Below, piece by piece: positions 20,651 through 32,160 of a stretch of 64,000 bases of DNA (positions are counted from its first letter, which is position 1; every line of letters begins with the position of its first letter). The notes under the pieces were generated by a model. It saw only the letters and a program-made list of their open reading frames with translations. It was not told where the DNA came from and did not search any database. Made by a program: the position numbers and the translations under genes. This stretch comes from Lonepinella koalarum (GTDB taxonomy: Bacteria > Pseudomonadota > Gammaproteobacteria > Enterobacterales > Pasteurellaceae). The DNA is taken from contig JAUNED010000005.1 of the NCBI GenBank assembly GCA_030525745.1, forward strand, positions 35,826 to 99,825, in the 5' to 3' direction.

Positions 20651-21286
20651 TCACACCTTCGGCAAATTCAAATTAAAGCGGATTGCCAGCAGGCGGATCA
20701 TAATCACGGTAAACACTGTGGCAAGGTAAACCCAATCGCTCTCTACCCCAAATGAATTGGCGGTGACAAAAATCACCCCACCGGCAAGGCTGGCTGTCAC
20801 ATAGACCTCTTTTTGCAGAATAATCGGCACTTCGTTGCGTAAAATATCACGAATCAAGCCACCAAAACAGCCGGTTACACCGCCTAGTGCCACGCAGATC
20901 AGCGGGTGCAAGCCGAAATCCAAGCCTTTTTGCACGCCAATCACGGTAAATACGCCAAGCCCGATAGCATCAAACACCAGCAAGCCGGTCTGCCAACGTT
21001 TGCGGGAAATTTGGTTGCGGAAAATGGCGGTAATCACCACGGCAAGGGTAATCATCAGCACATAGATCGGTTGTTTCATCCAAAACACCGGCGTGGAACC
21101 AATCATCATATCCCGTAGCGTACCGCCCCCGACACCGGTCACAAACGCCAAAATAAACATACCGAAAATATCCATTTTGTGCTGACGGGCGGCGATTGCC
21201 CCTGAAATCGCAAACACGATAGTGCCGATTAAGTCCTGAATAAACAGGAACGACCACGGCAATTCGGGAATGAGGCTAGTGAACAC
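20651..21286 (-). CDS. TRIC/YadS-family membrane protein, intact copy
   Basis: A 211-residue inner-membrane protein with about seven hydrophobic segments and two glycine-rich motifs (GVGGGTLRDMMIG and GCFGGLIRDILRN), the repeated signature of the former UPF0126 family, now related to TRIC-type cation channels. The start is GTG at 21286 with AAGGAG in front. The truncated copy at 23391-23675 keeps the same GTG and ribosome-binding site. The transported ion or solute is unproven; some members have been linked to glycine uptake. The DNA is GC-richer than its surroundings and has the ACAAGCGGT core just upstream. Confidence 0.85.
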   Translation of the reverse strand: MFTSLIPELPWSFLFIQDLIGTIVFAISGAIAARQHKMDIFGMFILAFVTGVGGGTLRDMMIGSTPVFWMKQPIYVLMITLAVVITAIFRNQISRKRWQTGLLVFDAIGLGVFTVIGVQKGLDFGLHPLICVALGGVTGCFGGLIRDILRNEVPIILQKEVYVTASLAGGVIFVTANSFGVESDWVYLATVFTVIMIRLLAIRFNLNLPKV

Positions 21287-21332
21287 AGTTTTCTCCTTTA
21301 CAAGCGGTCGGTTTATCGACAAATTTTGCAAC

Positions 21333-22376
21333 TTATTCAATCACTTCAGAAACCAAAGTTGGCAACATCCAAGAACCTTCGTTAAAACCACGGCATTGTC
21401 CAGTGCTAAATTCATCGCTCTTTATAAATTGCTTTCCGTTCCAAACCGCTTCTTTACCTAGCCAACAATCGCCCAACCCACGCATTTTATAGCTGCCGTA
21501 GAGTTTGCCTTCTTCGAACTCCGTATAGTCAGTTGAATGCCAAAAGACTTGTTTTTCTGCCGAATCAGTCAGCACATAAAGCAATGAATCATCATTACAC
21601 CACGACCCGACCAATTTTCGTTCAGCAGAAAGCTGTTGCACACTAATTGAGTTTCCTTCCGCGCCAAGAGACGAACATTCATCTTCAGAAATTGCTTTTT
21701 TTAGCAATGCCAAACGTGGGGCGTAACCTGGATTTTCTTCCAAAATTTGCTCAACAACCCAAGACGAATTTTGCATCAACGGATTAAGCAGCTTGATTGT
21801 AGGCACTGGCTGTGGAGCTAAAATCGGTTTATCGCTCTTGCCTTTTTGCACTAATGCCGTCGGCGTATTCAGACGTTGTTGGAACTCGTCCATTTTCTTC
21901 ATTACTGCCGTTGAGCCGGTACTCGAAATAAACCAAGTCTTATCGCCACCGTAGAGCTTTCCTCGAATTTGGATGTCCGGTACGCCGATCAATTCAAGCA
22001 ATAATCTCTCCGTTTGAGCAGCACTGAGTTTATATATTTCTTCTTCCTGCCACGCCAACTTGCCTAAAGTTTTCCCATTCAGCCATAAAGTTGGATCTTC
22101 AATAACCGCATTATCGTGCTCTAAATGCTCGTATTGAATTTTAATAAATCCCTCTATCGCCTTATTACCTGCCTCTCGAATAAATAAGATTGAAATAGGT
22201 TCAGAAGGCTCCTCTGCGTTGTAAGCGACATCGTGCCAACCATAACCCGCCATTCGGCAAGTGCCTGTGTTATCGCAGGCAATTTCCCAATCTTTGTGTT
22301 CAAAATGAAAGCCCTCTAACGCAAGGCTGTGGAAAGAAAATAACGCCAATAATAATCCTAGATTGAGTCTTAACAT
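21333..22376 (-). CDS. DUF1176 secreted protein, copy 2
   Basis: A 347-residue protein with a signal peptide ([19 protein letters not shown]). The mature part carries the DUF1176 pattern: [13 protein letters not shown] near residue 34, a KMDEFQQRL helix and a GLGDCWLGKEAVWNG segment with conserved cysteines. It is a paralog of 23723-24766; both ends are nearly the same, while residues of about 45-150 differ strongly. Function of the family is unknown; location is periplasmic. The ribosome-binding site AAGGAAA is the tail of a duplicated glnD 3' end. Confidence 0.82.
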   Translation of the reverse strand: MLRLNLGLLLALFSFHSLALEGFHFEHKDWEIACDNTGTCRMAGYGWHDVAYNAEEPSEPISILFIREAGNKAIEGFIKIQYEHLEHDNAVIEDPTLWLNGKTLGKLAWQEEEIYKLSAAQTERLLLELIGVPDIQIRGKLYGGDKTWFISSTGSTAVMKKMDEFQQRLNTPTALVQKGKSDKPILAPQPVPTIKLLNPLMQNSSWVVEQILEENPGYAPRLALLKKAISEDECSSLGAEGNSISVQQLSAERKLVGSWCNDDSLLYVLTDSAEKQVFWHSTDYTEFEEGKLYGSYKMRGLGDCWLGKEAVWNGKQFIKSDEFSTGQCRGFNEGSWMLPTLVSEVIE

Positions 22377-22597
22377 AAGGTTTCCTTTAATCGTTGTCTT
22401 TTCACCAAACAATCACCCTCAAAATTCAATAATGTGTGAGTAGTTGCACAAATGTCTTCCCCCAAAGCATAATGTTCGCCGTGAGACTGGCAGAATGGGG
22501 GTGGGGAACTCACCATTTTGAACATATCTTTCCTTTTCCTAACCGAACAAGCGGTCTTTTTTCATTATTTTTTTGCAAAAACGCAAGTATGCCGGTT
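22377..22597. repeat. Scraps of glnD between duplicated genes
   Basis: This non-coding stretch holds the last ~20 bases of glnD (22377-22395), then about 34 bases nearly identical to the inside of glnD at 25320-25355 (TTTTCACCAAACAATCACCC and on), then a weaker match of about 25 bases to glnD near 25612. An ACAAGCGGT core follows near 22548. It reads as the remains of a second glnD 3' half after internal deletions. Confidence 0.65.
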
Positions 22598-23359
22598 TTA
22601 TTTATTCGTTTGACGAACAAAATACTTGCCATCAAATTGGTAGCGTATCCGTTTTTTGGTGACTTTGCCGTATTCATACTCTTTAGTCTGAATAATTACC
22701 GGAAAACTCAGCACTTTGCTCTTATCATCATAGAGAATATCATTGTTTCGTTTTTCAAAATCTACATCGTACTCTGAGGAAGGATCAAACGAATAGCCTA
22801 TTTGGTGTGTCAAAGTTGAAGTTTTAATGAGTTTAGCCGGTTCTAGTTCATCGTTAATCTGATACAACGTTGCACTTGTTCCGTTCAGCCGCCCAAAAGC
22901 AATGCTATATTCCACCAACCAATAATAGGTTTTATTGTTTAAATTAGCCGTAAAAATCTGGATGATATTTTGCCCCTCGCCCTCTTTTAGTTTCCAATTG
23001 CCTTTCTGATCTTGATATTGCCACAAAGAATCAAACTCGTGCAGTGTGCCGCCGGTTTCTTTATCCCAAGAAAATGTACGGATTTTCTTATCATCACTTT
23101 GTCGAATCTTTACACCTGCTCGCTTAGTTTGCGTAAAATCACACCACGCCGAATCAGGCCGGGCTAAATAGGTTGGCAAAAGATCATAAAATCGTTTATA
23201 AGCCGGTTCAAACTTATCCCATTCAGAGGAGGAGCTATAACTCCCAAACTCCACCATTTCCGAATAGGCTTGGGCAATTTTTTGATCTTGCTCTTGGCAG
23301 CTTTGTGCCAATGCCAACGGGCTAAAAAGTGCGGTTAAAAAAAGAAATGTTTTGTTCAT
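22598..23359 (-). CDS. Predicted secreted protein of unknown function
   Basis: A 253-residue protein starting MNKTFLFLTALFSPLALAQS, a signal peptide with a likely cut after ALA. The mature part is polar and rich in Tyr, Lys and Asp, with no motif I recognise; it is probably periplasmic. The start at 23359 was chosen from the signal peptide. It lies between the truncated TRIC gene and the second DUF1176 gene on the same strand, so it came in with, or was caught up in, the duplication. An AAGTGCGGT core sits inside the signal-peptide region. Confidence 0.65.
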   Translation of the reverse strand: MNKTFLFLTALFSPLALAQSCQEQDQKIAQAYSEMVEFGSYSSSSEWDKFEPAYKRFYDLLPTYLARPDSAWCDFTQTKRAGVKIRQSDDKKIRTFSWDKETGGTLHEFDSLWQYQDQKGNWKLKEGEGQNIIQIFTANLNNKTYYWLVEYSIAFGRLNGTSATLYQINDELEPAKLIKTSTLTHQIGYSFDPSSEYDVDFEKRNNDILYDDKSKVLSFPVIIQTKEYEYGKVTKKRIRYQFDGKYFVRQTNK

Positions 23360-23390
23360 TTCACCATATCTCCCACCAGAGTAAAAGGCG

Positions 23391-23675
23391 TTAAAAAATT
23401 TCGCCAACACTTCTTTCTGTTGATTCATAGAAAATCGTCATAGGTAACGCAGGCGCTATTTTAGTCGCATGTAAATTTAATGATTGTTCTGTTTTTTTGA
23501 TAAATTTCGCCACTAAATTGGAAATGACAATAAACGCCAAAATAAACATACCGAAAATGTCCATTTTATGCTGACGGGCGGCGATTGCCCCCGAAATCGC
23601 AAACACGATAGTGCCGATTAAGTCCTGAATAAACAGGAACGACCACGGCAATTCGGGAATGAGGCTAGTGAACAC
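23391..23675 (-). pseudogene. Truncated TRIC/YadS-family gene
   Basis: Starting at a GTG with the same AAGGAG as the intact copy, the first 48 residues (MFTSLIPELPWSFLFIQDLI through FILAF) are identical to the protein at 20651-21286. From about 23531 the similarity ends and 46 unrelated residues follow before a stop. This is the 5' end of a duplicated gene joined to other sequence, so no working channel is expected. Confidence 0.85.
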
Positions 23676-23722
23676 AATTTTCTCCTTTACAAGCGGTCGG
23701 TTTTACGTCAAATTCTGCAATC

Positions 23723-24766
23723 TTATTCGGTCACGTTGGAAATCAGTGTAGGTAATGTCCAAGCTCCACCGGCAAAATCACGGCATTGTCCGGTGCTAAA
23801 TTCCTCGCTTTTGATAAATCGCTCGCCGTTCCAAACCGCTTCTCTGCTGAGCCAGCAATCGCCCAACCCACGCATTTTATAGCTACCGTAGAGTTTGCCT
23901 TCTGTAAAATCCGCATAGTCGCTTGAATGCCAAAAGACCTGTTTTTCTGCCAAATCGGTCAGCACATAGAGCCAAGAAAAATTATACGCTCCCATTGTGC
24001 ATAAAGAGCCAATCAATTTGCGATCTGCTGAAATCTGTTGCACAGTAACCGCATTACCTTCATACCCAAGAGAGAAACACTCGTCTTCGGTCATTTGTGA
24101 TTTCAACAGCGACAACAAGGGTGTATAACGGGGATTTTCTTCCCAAATTTGCTCAGCAACCCAAGCTGGATTTTGTTTTAACGGATTGACTAATTTGATG
24201 GTCGATACCGGCTGTAGGGCTAAAATCGGCTTATTGCTCAAGCCTTTTCGTACCAATGCCGTCGGCGTATCCAACCGCTTCTGAAATTCGTCCATTTTTA
24301 GCATCACTGCCGTTGCGCCCCGTTCTGAAATTTGCCAACGGATTTTGGGGGCTCGTACTTCAAGAGTGGGCGCACCCACTAACGCCGGCAGAATGATTCC
24401 CGTCTGTTGTGGTGTCAGTTGATATTCTAATTCTGAAGAATCTTTAATCGGCTGTAGCTCACCCAAAGGCTGATTATTCAACCACAAACTAACCGGCGGC
24501 ATTTGCCCGCTTTCCAGCTCAAATTTCACCTTGCCTGAAATCGCTGTTTCACCTGCTTTTCGTTCAAAATAAACGGAAACAGGAATGTGTCGCTCGCTTT
24601 CAGGATTTGTATAGCTAACATCTTGCTCGCCATAACCCGCCATTCGGCAAGTGCCAGTGTTATCGCAGGCAATTTCCCAATCGTGATGTTCAAAATAAAT
24701 GCCCTCCAACGCAAGGCTGTGGAAAGAAAATAACGCCAATAATAATCCTAGATTGAGTCTTAACAT
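23723..24766 (-). CDS. DUF1176 secreted protein, copy 1
   Basis: A 347-residue paralog of 21333-22376 with the same signal peptide and the same end pattern ([23 protein letters not shown]), again differing mostly in residues 45-150. Its ATG overlaps the glnD stop by seven bases, so it is translationally coupled to glnD. Position and coupling suggest this is the original copy. DUF1176 proteins have no established role; both are predicted periplasmic. Confidence 0.83.
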   Translation of the reverse strand: MLRLNLGLLLALFSFHSLALEGIYFEHHDWEIACDNTGTCRMAGYGEQDVSYTNPESERHIPVSVYFERKAGETAISGKVKFELESGQMPPVSLWLNNQPLGELQPIKDSSELEYQLTPQQTGIILPALVGAPTLEVRAPKIRWQISERGATAVMLKMDEFQKRLDTPTALVRKGLSNKPILALQPVSTIKLVNPLKQNPAWVAEQIWEENPRYTPLLSLLKSQMTEDECFSLGYEGNAVTVQQISADRKLIGSLCTMGAYNFSWLYVLTDLAEKQVFWHSSDYADFTEGKLYGSYKMRGLGDCWLSREAVWNGERFIKSEEFSTGQCRDFAGGAWTLPTLISNVTE

Positions 24767-27330
24767 AAGGTTTCCTTTAATCGTTGTTTTAACTGCTCTC
24801 GTTCTTGCTGATCCAATGCCCGATTTTCCCTATTAGTCAAAATAAAAAAGTCTTCAGCCTTTGCGCCAATCGTCGTAATTTTAGCATGAATTAAGTTCAG
24901 TTTTAATTGATTAAATACTTGGCTGACTTCAGCTAATAACCCTGCTTGATCTAACGCAAATAATTCCATTTCCGTATGCTCTTTTTTGCCCAAATGCAAA
25001 AAACGAATCTCTGTGTTTACTTGAAAAGCGGCCAATTTCGTATTACGAGTTGCCGCTATTGGGGGCAATTTGTCGGATCTTAATACCGCACTTAAGGCCA
25101 TTTCCAGCTGACGGCGGCGATCAAATTTGAGCAATGAGCCATCTAATTCGGTCACAATAAAGCTGTCTAAGACATAGCCATTTTGTGTAGTAATAATTTG
25201 TGCATCGTGAATACTACATTTTTTAGCACCTATCGTAGAAACAACTTTGTTAAATAAATTCGTCTGATCGGCACAATAAATAAATAATTCCGTTCCACCC
25301 GAAGTAAAACGATTGCTGATTTTCACCAAACAATCACCCTTAAAATTCAATAATAATTCTGTATGCCAAGCCACTTCTTGTGGTGAATTACGTAAAAAAT
25401 ATTCATCGGGGAAATCACGCCAAAGTGCGGTTACTTTTTCTGTAGAAAAAGCGTTTTTTTCCAATAAACACAAGGCTTGAATACGATTGTTTTGAATTGT
25501 TTCCCGATTATCCATCAACTGCCCGATCCCTTGCTCAAATTGCGCTAATGTAGATTGATACAGAGTATTGAATAAAGAACGTTTCCAACTGTTCCACAAA
25601 GTATGATTAGTTGCACAAATATCCGCCACGGTTAAACAAAGTAACAAATCCAACCTCACTTTATTTTGTACTTCTTCAGCAAATGCCATAACCACTTCGG
25701 GATCCTGAATATCTCGGCGTTGTGCAGTGATCGACATTAACAAATGCTGTTCCACCAACCAACGCATGGTCTCAGCTTCCCTTCGTTCAAAACCATGACG
25801 GAGAGCAAAATCATAGACCTCCGAAGCCCCAAGCTCAGCATGATCGCCACCTCTCCCTTTAGCAATATCATGAAATAATGCCGTAATATAAAGCAAAGTG
25901 CGGTCAGAAAATTGACTAAAAATACGGCTACAAATAGGATGTTCAGTCTCTATTTCAGCGAAACCCTCCAATTTAAGTAACAATCGCACACTGTGTTCAT
26001 CTACCGTATAAGTATGAAAAAGATCAAATTGCATCAAACCTTCAATCCCTTTCCATTGAGGCAAATATGTCGTCAAAACGCCAATTTTATGCATTGGCTC
26101 AATCGCTCTACGAATAGCATTGGGCTGTGCAAATAAGCGGACAAATTTTTCCCTCGCTACCGGAATATCACTTAAATACCCATTAAATCGGCTCAATGCA
26201 ATATATAATTTCCGCAAGGTTGCCGAATGAATTTCAGCCTGAGGATTCGCCGTTAAATGGAAAAACAAATCCAACATGGTGTCAGGTTTTTCACTGAAAA
26301 CTTGCTCATTCATTAACACAATGTCACTATCATTTTGTAAAGCAAAATTATCATCTAACCAAACAAGGTTTTTTTTGACCGCACTTTGAGCTTCTGTCGC
26401 CAAAAAATGCTCACGATAATGTTTTGTCAACACTTCACTTAAACCGGAAATTGTCTGTAAGGCTTGGAAAAAGGCTTTCATCATTTGCTCCACACCTTGA
26501 TTTCCCTCGCCTTGATAGCCCAATAATTCCGCGACTTTCAACTGCCGGTCGAACAACAAGCGGTTATCATAGCGTTTTAAAATTAAATGCAAAGCAAACC
26601 GCACTTTGAATAAAAATGACTGGCTTTCTCGCAGTAAAAAATATTCCTCCGCATAAATAAAGCCTGATTGTAAAATTTCTTCTAAGGTCAATGCCTTAGA
26701 ATGTCGCAACGCAACCCAATAAATCAAATGCAAATCACGTAAACCACCGGGATTGTATTTAATATCTGGTTCAAGATTGTAACTGGTATTATTATATCGT
26801 TGATAACGCTCGATTTTTTCCGCAACTTTTGCATTAAAAAAGCACTCTCTTGGCCAAAAATGATCTTCCCATAAAAGTGCGGTCAATTTTTCAAATAAAT
26901 TTTTATTACCTACCAAAAAACGGCTTTCCAATAAATTAGTAGCAATCGTAATATCTGCCTTGCCCTGCTCTTCACATTCAGTCAAACAACGAACGCTAGC
27001 TCCTACCTCTATACCACAATCCCATAAAAATTGAATAAATTGCTCGATTTTTCCTTCAGCACTCGATTCAATATTCTCCCGTAAAATCAGAAAATCCACA
27101 TCTGATAAAGGAAACATTTCCTTACGTCCATAACCTCCCACTGCAATTAATGCTATTTCATGTTCGGTGATGCCAAATTGTGACCATAACTGAATAAGAA
27201 GTTCATCATAAAATTGCGTCCGTTTAGCAATTAATTGATGTATATCGGCTTGTGCAAATTCCACTAATTCCTGTTGTTTGAGAGCTTCACGTTGTTGTTT
27301 TACTAAAGATGGGGTAAGTTGTACTGACAT
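24760..27330 (-). CDS. glnD: Bifunctional PII uridylyltransferase/uridylyl-removing enzyme
   Basis: An 856-residue nitrogen sensor that adds UMP to PII proteins when glutamine is low and removes it when glutamine is high. The nucleotidyltransferase domain has [19 protein letters not shown] near residue 65. The HD domain has [16 protein letters not shown] in the middle, and two ACT domains that bind glutamine end the protein. Length fits the family. Five or so uptake cores lie within it. It is the first gene of the unit leading into DUF1176. Confidence 0.95.
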   Translation of the reverse strand: MSVQLTPSLVKQQREALKQQELVEFAQADIHQLIAKRTQFYDELLIQLWSQFGITEHEIALIAVGGYGRKEMFPLSDVDFLILRENIESSAEGKIEQFIQFLWDCGIEVGASVRCLTECEEQGKADITIATNLLESRFLVGNKNLFEKLTALLWEDHFWPRECFFNAKVAEKIERYQRYNNTSYNLEPDIKYNPGGLRDLHLIYWVALRHSKALTLEEILQSGFIYAEEYFLLRESQSFLFKVRFALHLILKRYDNRLLFDRQLKVAELLGYQGEGNQGVEQMMKAFFQALQTISGLSEVLTKHYREHFLATEAQSAVKKNLVWLDDNFALQNDSDIVLMNEQVFSEKPDTMLDLFFHLTANPQAEIHSATLRKLYIALSRFNGYLSDIPVAREKFVRLFAQPNAIRRAIEPMHKIGVLTTYLPQWKGIEGLMQFDLFHTYTVDEHSVRLLLKLEGFAEIETEHPICSRIFSQFSDRTLLYITALFHDIAKGRGGDHAELGASEVYDFALRHGFERREAETMRWLVEQHLLMSITAQRRDIQDPEVVMAFAEEVQNKVRLDLLLCLTVADICATNHTLWNSWKRSLFNTLYQSTLAQFEQGIGQLMDNRETIQNNRIQALCLLEKNAFSTEKVTALWRDFPDEYFLRNSPQEVAWHTELLLNFKGDCLVKISNRFTSGGTELFIYCADQTNLFNKVVSTIGAKKCSIHDAQIITTQNGYVLDSFIVTELDGSLLKFDRRRQLEMALSAVLRSDKLPPIAATRNTKLAAFQVNTEIRFLHLGKKEHTEMELFALDQAGLLAEVSQVFNQLKLNLIHAKITTIGAKAEDFFILTNRENRALDQQEREQLKQRLKETLC

Positions 27331-27440
27331 AAAAAGAGATTCCCTGCAGATATTGCTGTGCTAATTATACCCATTTTCTCAAGCAAAAGTGCGGTCAATT
27401 TCCGGCAAGTTTTATCAGTACAAATATCATAAAACAGATC

Positions 27441-27469
27441 AAAAAACGCAATCCGAAGATTGCGTTTTT
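27441..27469 (-). terminator. Terminator of the purine permease gene
   Basis: AAAAACGCAATC and GATTGCGTTTTT form a 12-base stem with a four-base loop just after the minus-strand permease gene. Confidence 0.82.
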
Positions 27470-27487
27470 CAAATCAAGAAGGCTGAT

Positions 27488-28801
27488 TTAAATCGCCCAG
27501 CCACCTACATAGAATGCGACTAAGGCAATAGCAATTAACACTGTCCCTATATTCAGTTTTTTCACTTCGCCGGAAACCACCCGCCCAATCACTAAAGTAG
27601 CAAATCCCAACATGATACCCGTCACGATATTCGCTGTTAAAACAATAAAGACGGCACAAACCAAACCACTCATTGCACCAATGAAATCATCGAAATCTAA
27701 TTTAGTGACATTGCTTAACATCAATAAACCTACATACATCAATGCCGGTGCGGTTGCATAGCTTGGTACTAAGCCTGCAAGCGGTTGGAAAAATAACATA
27801 AATAGGAATAATACGCCGACCACAATCGCTGTGATACCGGTTTTACCGCCGGCTGCCGTGCCTGCTGCGGATTCAATATAAACCGCTGCCGGAGCAGTGC
27901 CGAATATACCGGACATTAAACTACTTACAGAATCAGAGGTCAATGCTTTACCACCGTTGATAATTTGCCCGTCTTTATCTAATAAATTCGCTTGACCTGC
28001 CACTGCACGGATTGTACCGGTTGCATCAAACACTGCGGTCATCACTAACGCAAACACCACAGGCAAAATAGCAGGTTGTAATGCACCTTGCAAATCTAAG
28101 GCTAAAAATAAAGATTGCTCGCCAAAAGTAGGGATTCTGAACACTTCACCACCAAATTTTACGTTCGGATCAAAAATTAAGCCGGTAATGGTAATCGCAA
28201 TAATCACCCATAAAATACCGCCTTTAATTTGCATTTTTTCCAACGAAATAATCAAGGCTAAACCGATTAAAGACATTAATACAGGAAAAGAAGCAAAATT
28301 ACCCAATTTCACCGGCAAACCTGCTTGGTTTCCAACCACAATACCCACACCATTTGCTGCAATTAATAACAGGAACAAACCAATACCGATACCGGCTCCA
28401 TGAGCGATACTGGCCGGCAAGTTACGCAAAATCCAAGAGCGAATACCCGTAGCTGAAATTAGAGTAAATACCACTCCCATTAAAAATACTGCGCCTAATG
28501 CCACCGGAATGCTAACCCGTTGCCCCAAAACTAAACTAAATGCGGTAAAAGCCGTTAATGAAATCGCACAACCAATGGCCATCGGCACATTCGCCCATAA
28601 ACCAATTAAAATTGAACCTAAACCAGCGACCAAACAGGTCGCAATAAATACGCTTTCCGCCGGAAAACCCGCCGCACTTAGCATATTCGGCACGACAATA
28701 ACCGAATACACCATAGCTAAGAAGGTAGTTAAGCCCGCAATCACTTCTTGACGAACTGTCGAGCCGCGAGCGGATAATTCAAAATGTTTTTCTAATGACA
28801 T
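27488..28801 (-). CDS. AzgA-type purine (adenine/hypoxanthine/guanine) permease
   Basis: A 437-residue inner-membrane transporter of the NCS2/AzgA family. The N-terminus [20 protein letters not shown], the [19 protein letters not shown] segment, [16 protein letters not shown] and the [19 protein letters not shown] motif are characteristic of this group, which moves purine bases with protons. About twelve hydrophobic segments are present. The start at 28801 follows AAAGG; an upstream extension is open but unconvincing. A PurR box 62 bases upstream supports a purine role. Exact substrate is inferred. Confidence 0.88.
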   Translation of the reverse strand: MSLEKHFELSARGSTVRQEVIAGLTTFLAMVYSVIVVPNMLSAAGFPAESVFIATCLVAGLGSILIGLWANVPMAIGCAISLTAFTAFSLVLGQRVSIPVALGAVFLMGVVFTLISATGIRSWILRNLPASIAHGAGIGIGLFLLLIAANGVGIVVGNQAGLPVKLGNFASFPVLMSLIGLALIISLEKMQIKGGILWVIIAITITGLIFDPNVKFGGEVFRIPTFGEQSLFLALDLQGALQPAILPVVFALVMTAVFDATGTIRAVAGQANLLDKDGQIINGGKALTSDSVSSLMSGIFGTAPAAVYIESAAGTAAGGKTGITAIVVGVLFLFMLFFQPLAGLVPSYATAPALMYVGLLMLSNVTKLDFDDFIGAMSGLVCAVFIVLTANIVTGIMLGFATLVIGRVVSGEVKKLNIGTVLIAIALVAFYVGGWAI

Positions 28802-28862
28802 AAATTGACCTTTGTTAATAAGTAATGAAAAAATTTGGCGTATTTTACAAGAAAAATAAAAA

Positions 28863-28878
28863 TAGTAAACGTTTGCGT
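28863..28878 (-). promoter_or_regulatory. PurR operator of the purine permease
   Basis: On the minus strand the sequence ACGCAAACGTTTACTA matches the PurR consensus ACGCAAACGTTTGCGT at 13 of 16 positions, including the whole central CAAACGTTT. It lies 62 bases upstream of the permease start. Confidence 0.78.
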
Positions 28879-28924
28879 AGGTATTTTTGTCCAAAAAGTG
28901 CGGTTTGTTTTAAGTAGGTTTTAT

Positions 28925-28954
28925 AAAAAAGGCCAGAATATTTTCTGACCTTTT
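28925..28954 (-). terminator. Terminator of valS
   Basis: On the minus-strand RNA AAAAGGTCAG pairs with CTGGCCTTTT, using one G-U pair, followed by a T run, 16 bases after the valS stop. The wobble pair only works in this direction. Confidence 0.72.
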
Positions 28955-28969
28955 AAGCGCCCAATTAAT

Positions 28970-31834
28970 TTACAAACTCTCAATCTCTTGATACTGCACC
29001 TGCAATTTCTCTAATCCACTCAGGTACTCTTGCATTTTCTCACGCTCTTTGGCGATGACTTGCTCTGGGGCTTTGGCGACAAAGGCTTCGTTTGAAAGTT
29101 TGCCTTCAATGCGTGCCACTTCACCTTTAAGTTTATCCATCTCTTTGGTGAGGCGAGCCAGTTCAGCCTCTTTGTTGATAAAGCCCGCCATTGGGATCAA
29201 GATCTCACCATTTGCCACCAATTTCGCCACCGATAGCGGTGCATTTTCACCATTTTCCAGCACTTTCACGCTATCAAGTTTTGCCATCGATTTGAGCAAC
29301 ACTTCGTTAGCGTTGAGAATAGAGACTTCGTCCGCAGAGAAATTACGAGCGATTAAATCTAAGCCTTTGCTTGGGGCAATATTGCTTTCCGCACGAATGT
29401 TACGCACCGCCACAATCACTTCTTTGATGAAGTTGATTTGATTTTCGGCGGTTTCATCAATCGCAAGCGGGTCAAATTGCGGGAATTTTTGCAACATAAT
29501 GGTATCCGCTTCAATCCCCACAAAGCCTTTCACTTTCTGCCAGATTTCTTCGGTGATGAACGGCATTACCGGGTGGATTAAACGCAGTAATTTTTCCAAC
29601 ACATTCACCAGCGTACGGCTTGCGCCACGGCGTTGGGCGTCTGTGCCTTTGAAGAAAATAGGCTTGGTCAGCTCTAAATACCAGTCGCAGAATTGATCCC
29701 AAGTAAATTCGTAGATCGCATTTGCCACTAAGTCGAAACGGTATTGGCTGAGTGCGGTGCGGAAGGTTTCCACCGTGCGGTTGAATTGGCTTTCAATCCA
29801 ACGATCGGCAAGGCTAAATTCCACTTCGCCTTCGCTTAAATCCAACTTGTCGTTAGTCAGCACATAACGGCTGGCATTCCACAGTTTGTTGCAGAAGTTG
29901 CGGTAGCCCTCTAAGCGTTTCATATCCCAGTTGATGTCACGACCGTTGCTGGCAAGGGCGGTGAGGGTGAAACGCAGTGCGTCTGTGCCGTGTGCCACAA
30001 TACCTTCGGCAAACTCTTTGCGGGTTGCCTTAGCGATTTTTTCCGCCAGTTGCGGCTGCATCATATTACCGGTGCGTTTTTCGAGCAGATCATCAAGGGA
30101 AATACCGTCAATCATATCAATCGGGTCTAACACGTTACCTTTCGACTTCGACATTTTCTGCCCTTGCTCGTCACGGATCAAGCCTGTCACATACACGGTT
30201 TTGAACGGCACTTGCGGTTTGCCGTTTTCATCTTTGATGAAGTGCATCGTGAACATAATCATACGAGCCACCCAGAAGAAGATGATGTCAAAACCGGTAA
30301 TCAGCACATCGGTCGGGTGGAACATTTTCAGCTCTTTGGTGTTTTCAGGCCAGCCTAAGGTTGAGAACGTCCATAAGCCTGATGAGAACCAAGTATCTAG
30401 CACGTCTTCGTCTTGTTTTAACACCACATCAGCACTTAAGCTATATTTCGACCGCACTTCTTCCTCAGAACGTGCCACATACACATTGCCTTGCTCGTCA
30501 TACCACGCCGGAATGCGGTGTCCCCACCAAAGTTGGCGAGAGATACACCAGTCTTGAATATCACGCATCCAAGAGAAGTAGAGATTTTCGTACTGTTTCG
30601 GCACGAATTGGATTTCGCCGTCTTCCACCGCTTTGGTCGCCACTTCCGCCAAAGGTTTGACAGACACATACCATTGGTCGGTCAGCATCGGCTCAATCGG
30701 CACACCACCACGGTCGCCATACGGCACTTTTAAGTCGTGCGGTTTGATTTGATCTAACAGACCAAGAGCTTCAAAATCTGCCACAATTTTCTTACGAGCC
30801 GCAAAACGCTCTAAGCCTTGATAGTCGGCAGGAATTGGCGCAGCATAGTCGGCAAGCGGTTTGCCGTCTGTGCCGATAATTTCCGCTTCTGCACGAATAT
30901 CGGCATTTAAGGTCATCACATTCACCATCGGCAAGCCGTGGCGTTTGCCCACTTCGTAGTCGTTGAAATCGTGGGCAGGGGTGATTTTCACCACGCCCGT
31001 ACCGAACTCACGATCCACATACTCATCGGCAATAATCGGGATTTCACGGTTGGCAAGCGGTAGGATTACGCTCTTACCAATCAAGGCTTGATAACGTTCA
31101 TCTTCAGGGTGAACCGCAACTGCAGTATCGCCCAACATCGTTTCAGGACGAGTTGTTGCCACCACTAAGTAATCTAAGCCGTCAGCGGTTTTTGCACTGC
31201 CTGCGAGCGGATAGCGGAAATGCCACAGAGAGCCTTTGCTCTCTTTGTTTTCTACTTCCAAATCAGAAATCGCAGTATGCAGTTTCGGATCCCAGTTTAC
31301 CAAGCGTTTGCCACGATAGATCAAACCTTCTTCGTGCAAGCGAACGAACACTTCTTTCACCGCATTAGACAAGCCTTCGTCCATCGTAAAACGCTCACGA
31401 TCCCAGTCAATCGAGTTGCCTAAGCGACGCATTTGCTGGCTGATTGTGCCGCCTGAATAGGCTTTCCAATCCCAGATTTTGTTGATAAAGGCTTCACGCC
31501 CGTAATCGTGGCGGGTTTTGCCCTCTTCCGCAGCGATTTTACGCTCCACCACCATCTGAGTGGCAATCCCTGCGTGGTCAGTCCCCGACTGCCATAGGGT
31601 ATTATGCCCCTCCATACGGTGAAAGCGGATCAGCGTATCCATTAAGGTCTGCTGGAAAGCGTGCCCCATATGCAAACTCCCCGTCACATTCGGCGGCGGA
31701 ATAGCGATACAGTAGCTCGGTGCATTAATATCTTCGCTCGGCTTAAAATAGCCTTGCGATTCCCAGTGTTGGTAGAGAGCTTGCTCTACGGCGGAAGGGT
31801 TAAAACGGTCTTCCATTTTGAAGTTTTGGGTCAT
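28970..31834 (-). CDS. valS: Valyl-tRNA synthetase
   Basis: A 954-residue class I synthetase that charges tRNA-Val. HIGH-type motif in [16 protein letters not shown] near residue 49, KMSKS in [14 protein letters not shown], an editing domain between, and a C-terminal coiled coil ([20 protein letters not shown]). Full length. By eye its GC content is higher than that of glnD or the permease, and GCAAGCGGT-like cores occur twice, so the allele may be imported. Its ATG overlaps the stop of a small upstream gene (ATGA). Confidence 0.96.
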   Translation of the reverse strand: MTQNFKMEDRFNPSAVEQALYQHWESQGYFKPSEDINAPSYCIAIPPPNVTGSLHMGHAFQQTLMDTLIRFHRMEGHNTLWQSGTDHAGIATQMVVERKIAAEEGKTRHDYGREAFINKIWDWKAYSGGTISQQMRRLGNSIDWDRERFTMDEGLSNAVKEVFVRLHEEGLIYRGKRLVNWDPKLHTAISDLEVENKESKGSLWHFRYPLAGSAKTADGLDYLVVATTRPETMLGDTAVAVHPEDERYQALIGKSVILPLANREIPIIADEYVDREFGTGVVKITPAHDFNDYEVGKRHGLPMVNVMTLNADIRAEAEIIGTDGKPLADYAAPIPADYQGLERFAARKKIVADFEALGLLDQIKPHDLKVPYGDRGGVPIEPMLTDQWYVSVKPLAEVATKAVEDGEIQFVPKQYENLYFSWMRDIQDWCISRQLWWGHRIPAWYDEQGNVYVARSEEEVRSKYSLSADVVLKQDEDVLDTWFSSGLWTFSTLGWPENTKELKMFHPTDVLITGFDIIFFWVARMIMFTMHFIKDENGKPQVPFKTVYVTGLIRDEQGQKMSKSKGNVLDPIDMIDGISLDDLLEKRTGNMMQPQLAEKIAKATRKEFAEGIVAHGTDALRFTLTALASNGRDINWDMKRLEGYRNFCNKLWNASRYVLTNDKLDLSEGEVEFSLADRWIESQFNRTVETFRTALSQYRFDLVANAIYEFTWDQFCDWYLELTKPIFFKGTDAQRRGASRTLVNVLEKLLRLIHPVMPFITEEIWQKVKGFVGIEADTIMLQKFPQFDPLAIDETAENQINFIKEVIVAVRNIRAESNIAPSKGLDLIARNFSADEVSILNANEVLLKSMAKLDSVKVLENGENAPLSVAKLVANGEILIPMAGFINKEAELARLTKEMDKLKGEVARIEGKLSNEAFVAKAPEQVIAKEREKMQEYLSGLEKLQVQYQEIESL

Positions 31835-32097
31835 TTTGGATTCTCTTGTTTATCTTGATCTTTTGATAAAATTTTTTTATCAATACCTAAGCGTTCAATA
31901 ACATCGTATGATACACCAGTTAAATGCTCAAATTTTTCTTTTTCATTCATTTTGCTTGTATCTACAAAATTTTCGGGAAAAATAATTCTTAAGATTATGT
32001 GAAGTATTGTTACCCAAAACAGAAAGCATCTAAAAAAACGGACAGCTATTTTTTTGTTAGCAAGCAATGAATAATAAATTTGAATTATTATCCACAT
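31831..32097 (-). CDS. Small predicted membrane protein, unknown
   Basis: An 88-residue frame with one strong hydrophobic stretch ([19 protein letters not shown]) and a polar C-terminus ([19 protein letters not shown] and on). It overlaps the valS start by four bases (ATGA), which suggests translational coupling. Neither the ATG at 32097 nor an internal one at about residue 50 has a clear ribosome-binding site. It could be a short gene of the island or a leftover. I do not recognise it. Confidence 0.45.
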   Translation of the reverse strand: MWIIIQIYYSLLANKKIAVRFFRCFLFWVTILHIILRIIFPENFVDTSKMNEKEKFEHLTGVSYDVIERLGIDKKILSKDQDKQENPK

Positions 32098-32160
32098 GAG
32101 ATTATATCATTTATAACAGTTTTTGGATTTTTCACAACTTATTACCTTAGTGATCCCTGC

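Noticed and set aside
28970..31834. valS as a clear foreign gene
   Set aside because: It looks GC-richer, but conserved synthetase genes often have biased codons, and it contains an AAGTGCGGT core; not enough to claim transfer alone.
29049..31858. Plus-strand open frames opposite valS
   Set aside because: All are antisense shadows with no ribosome-binding sites and no family resemblance.
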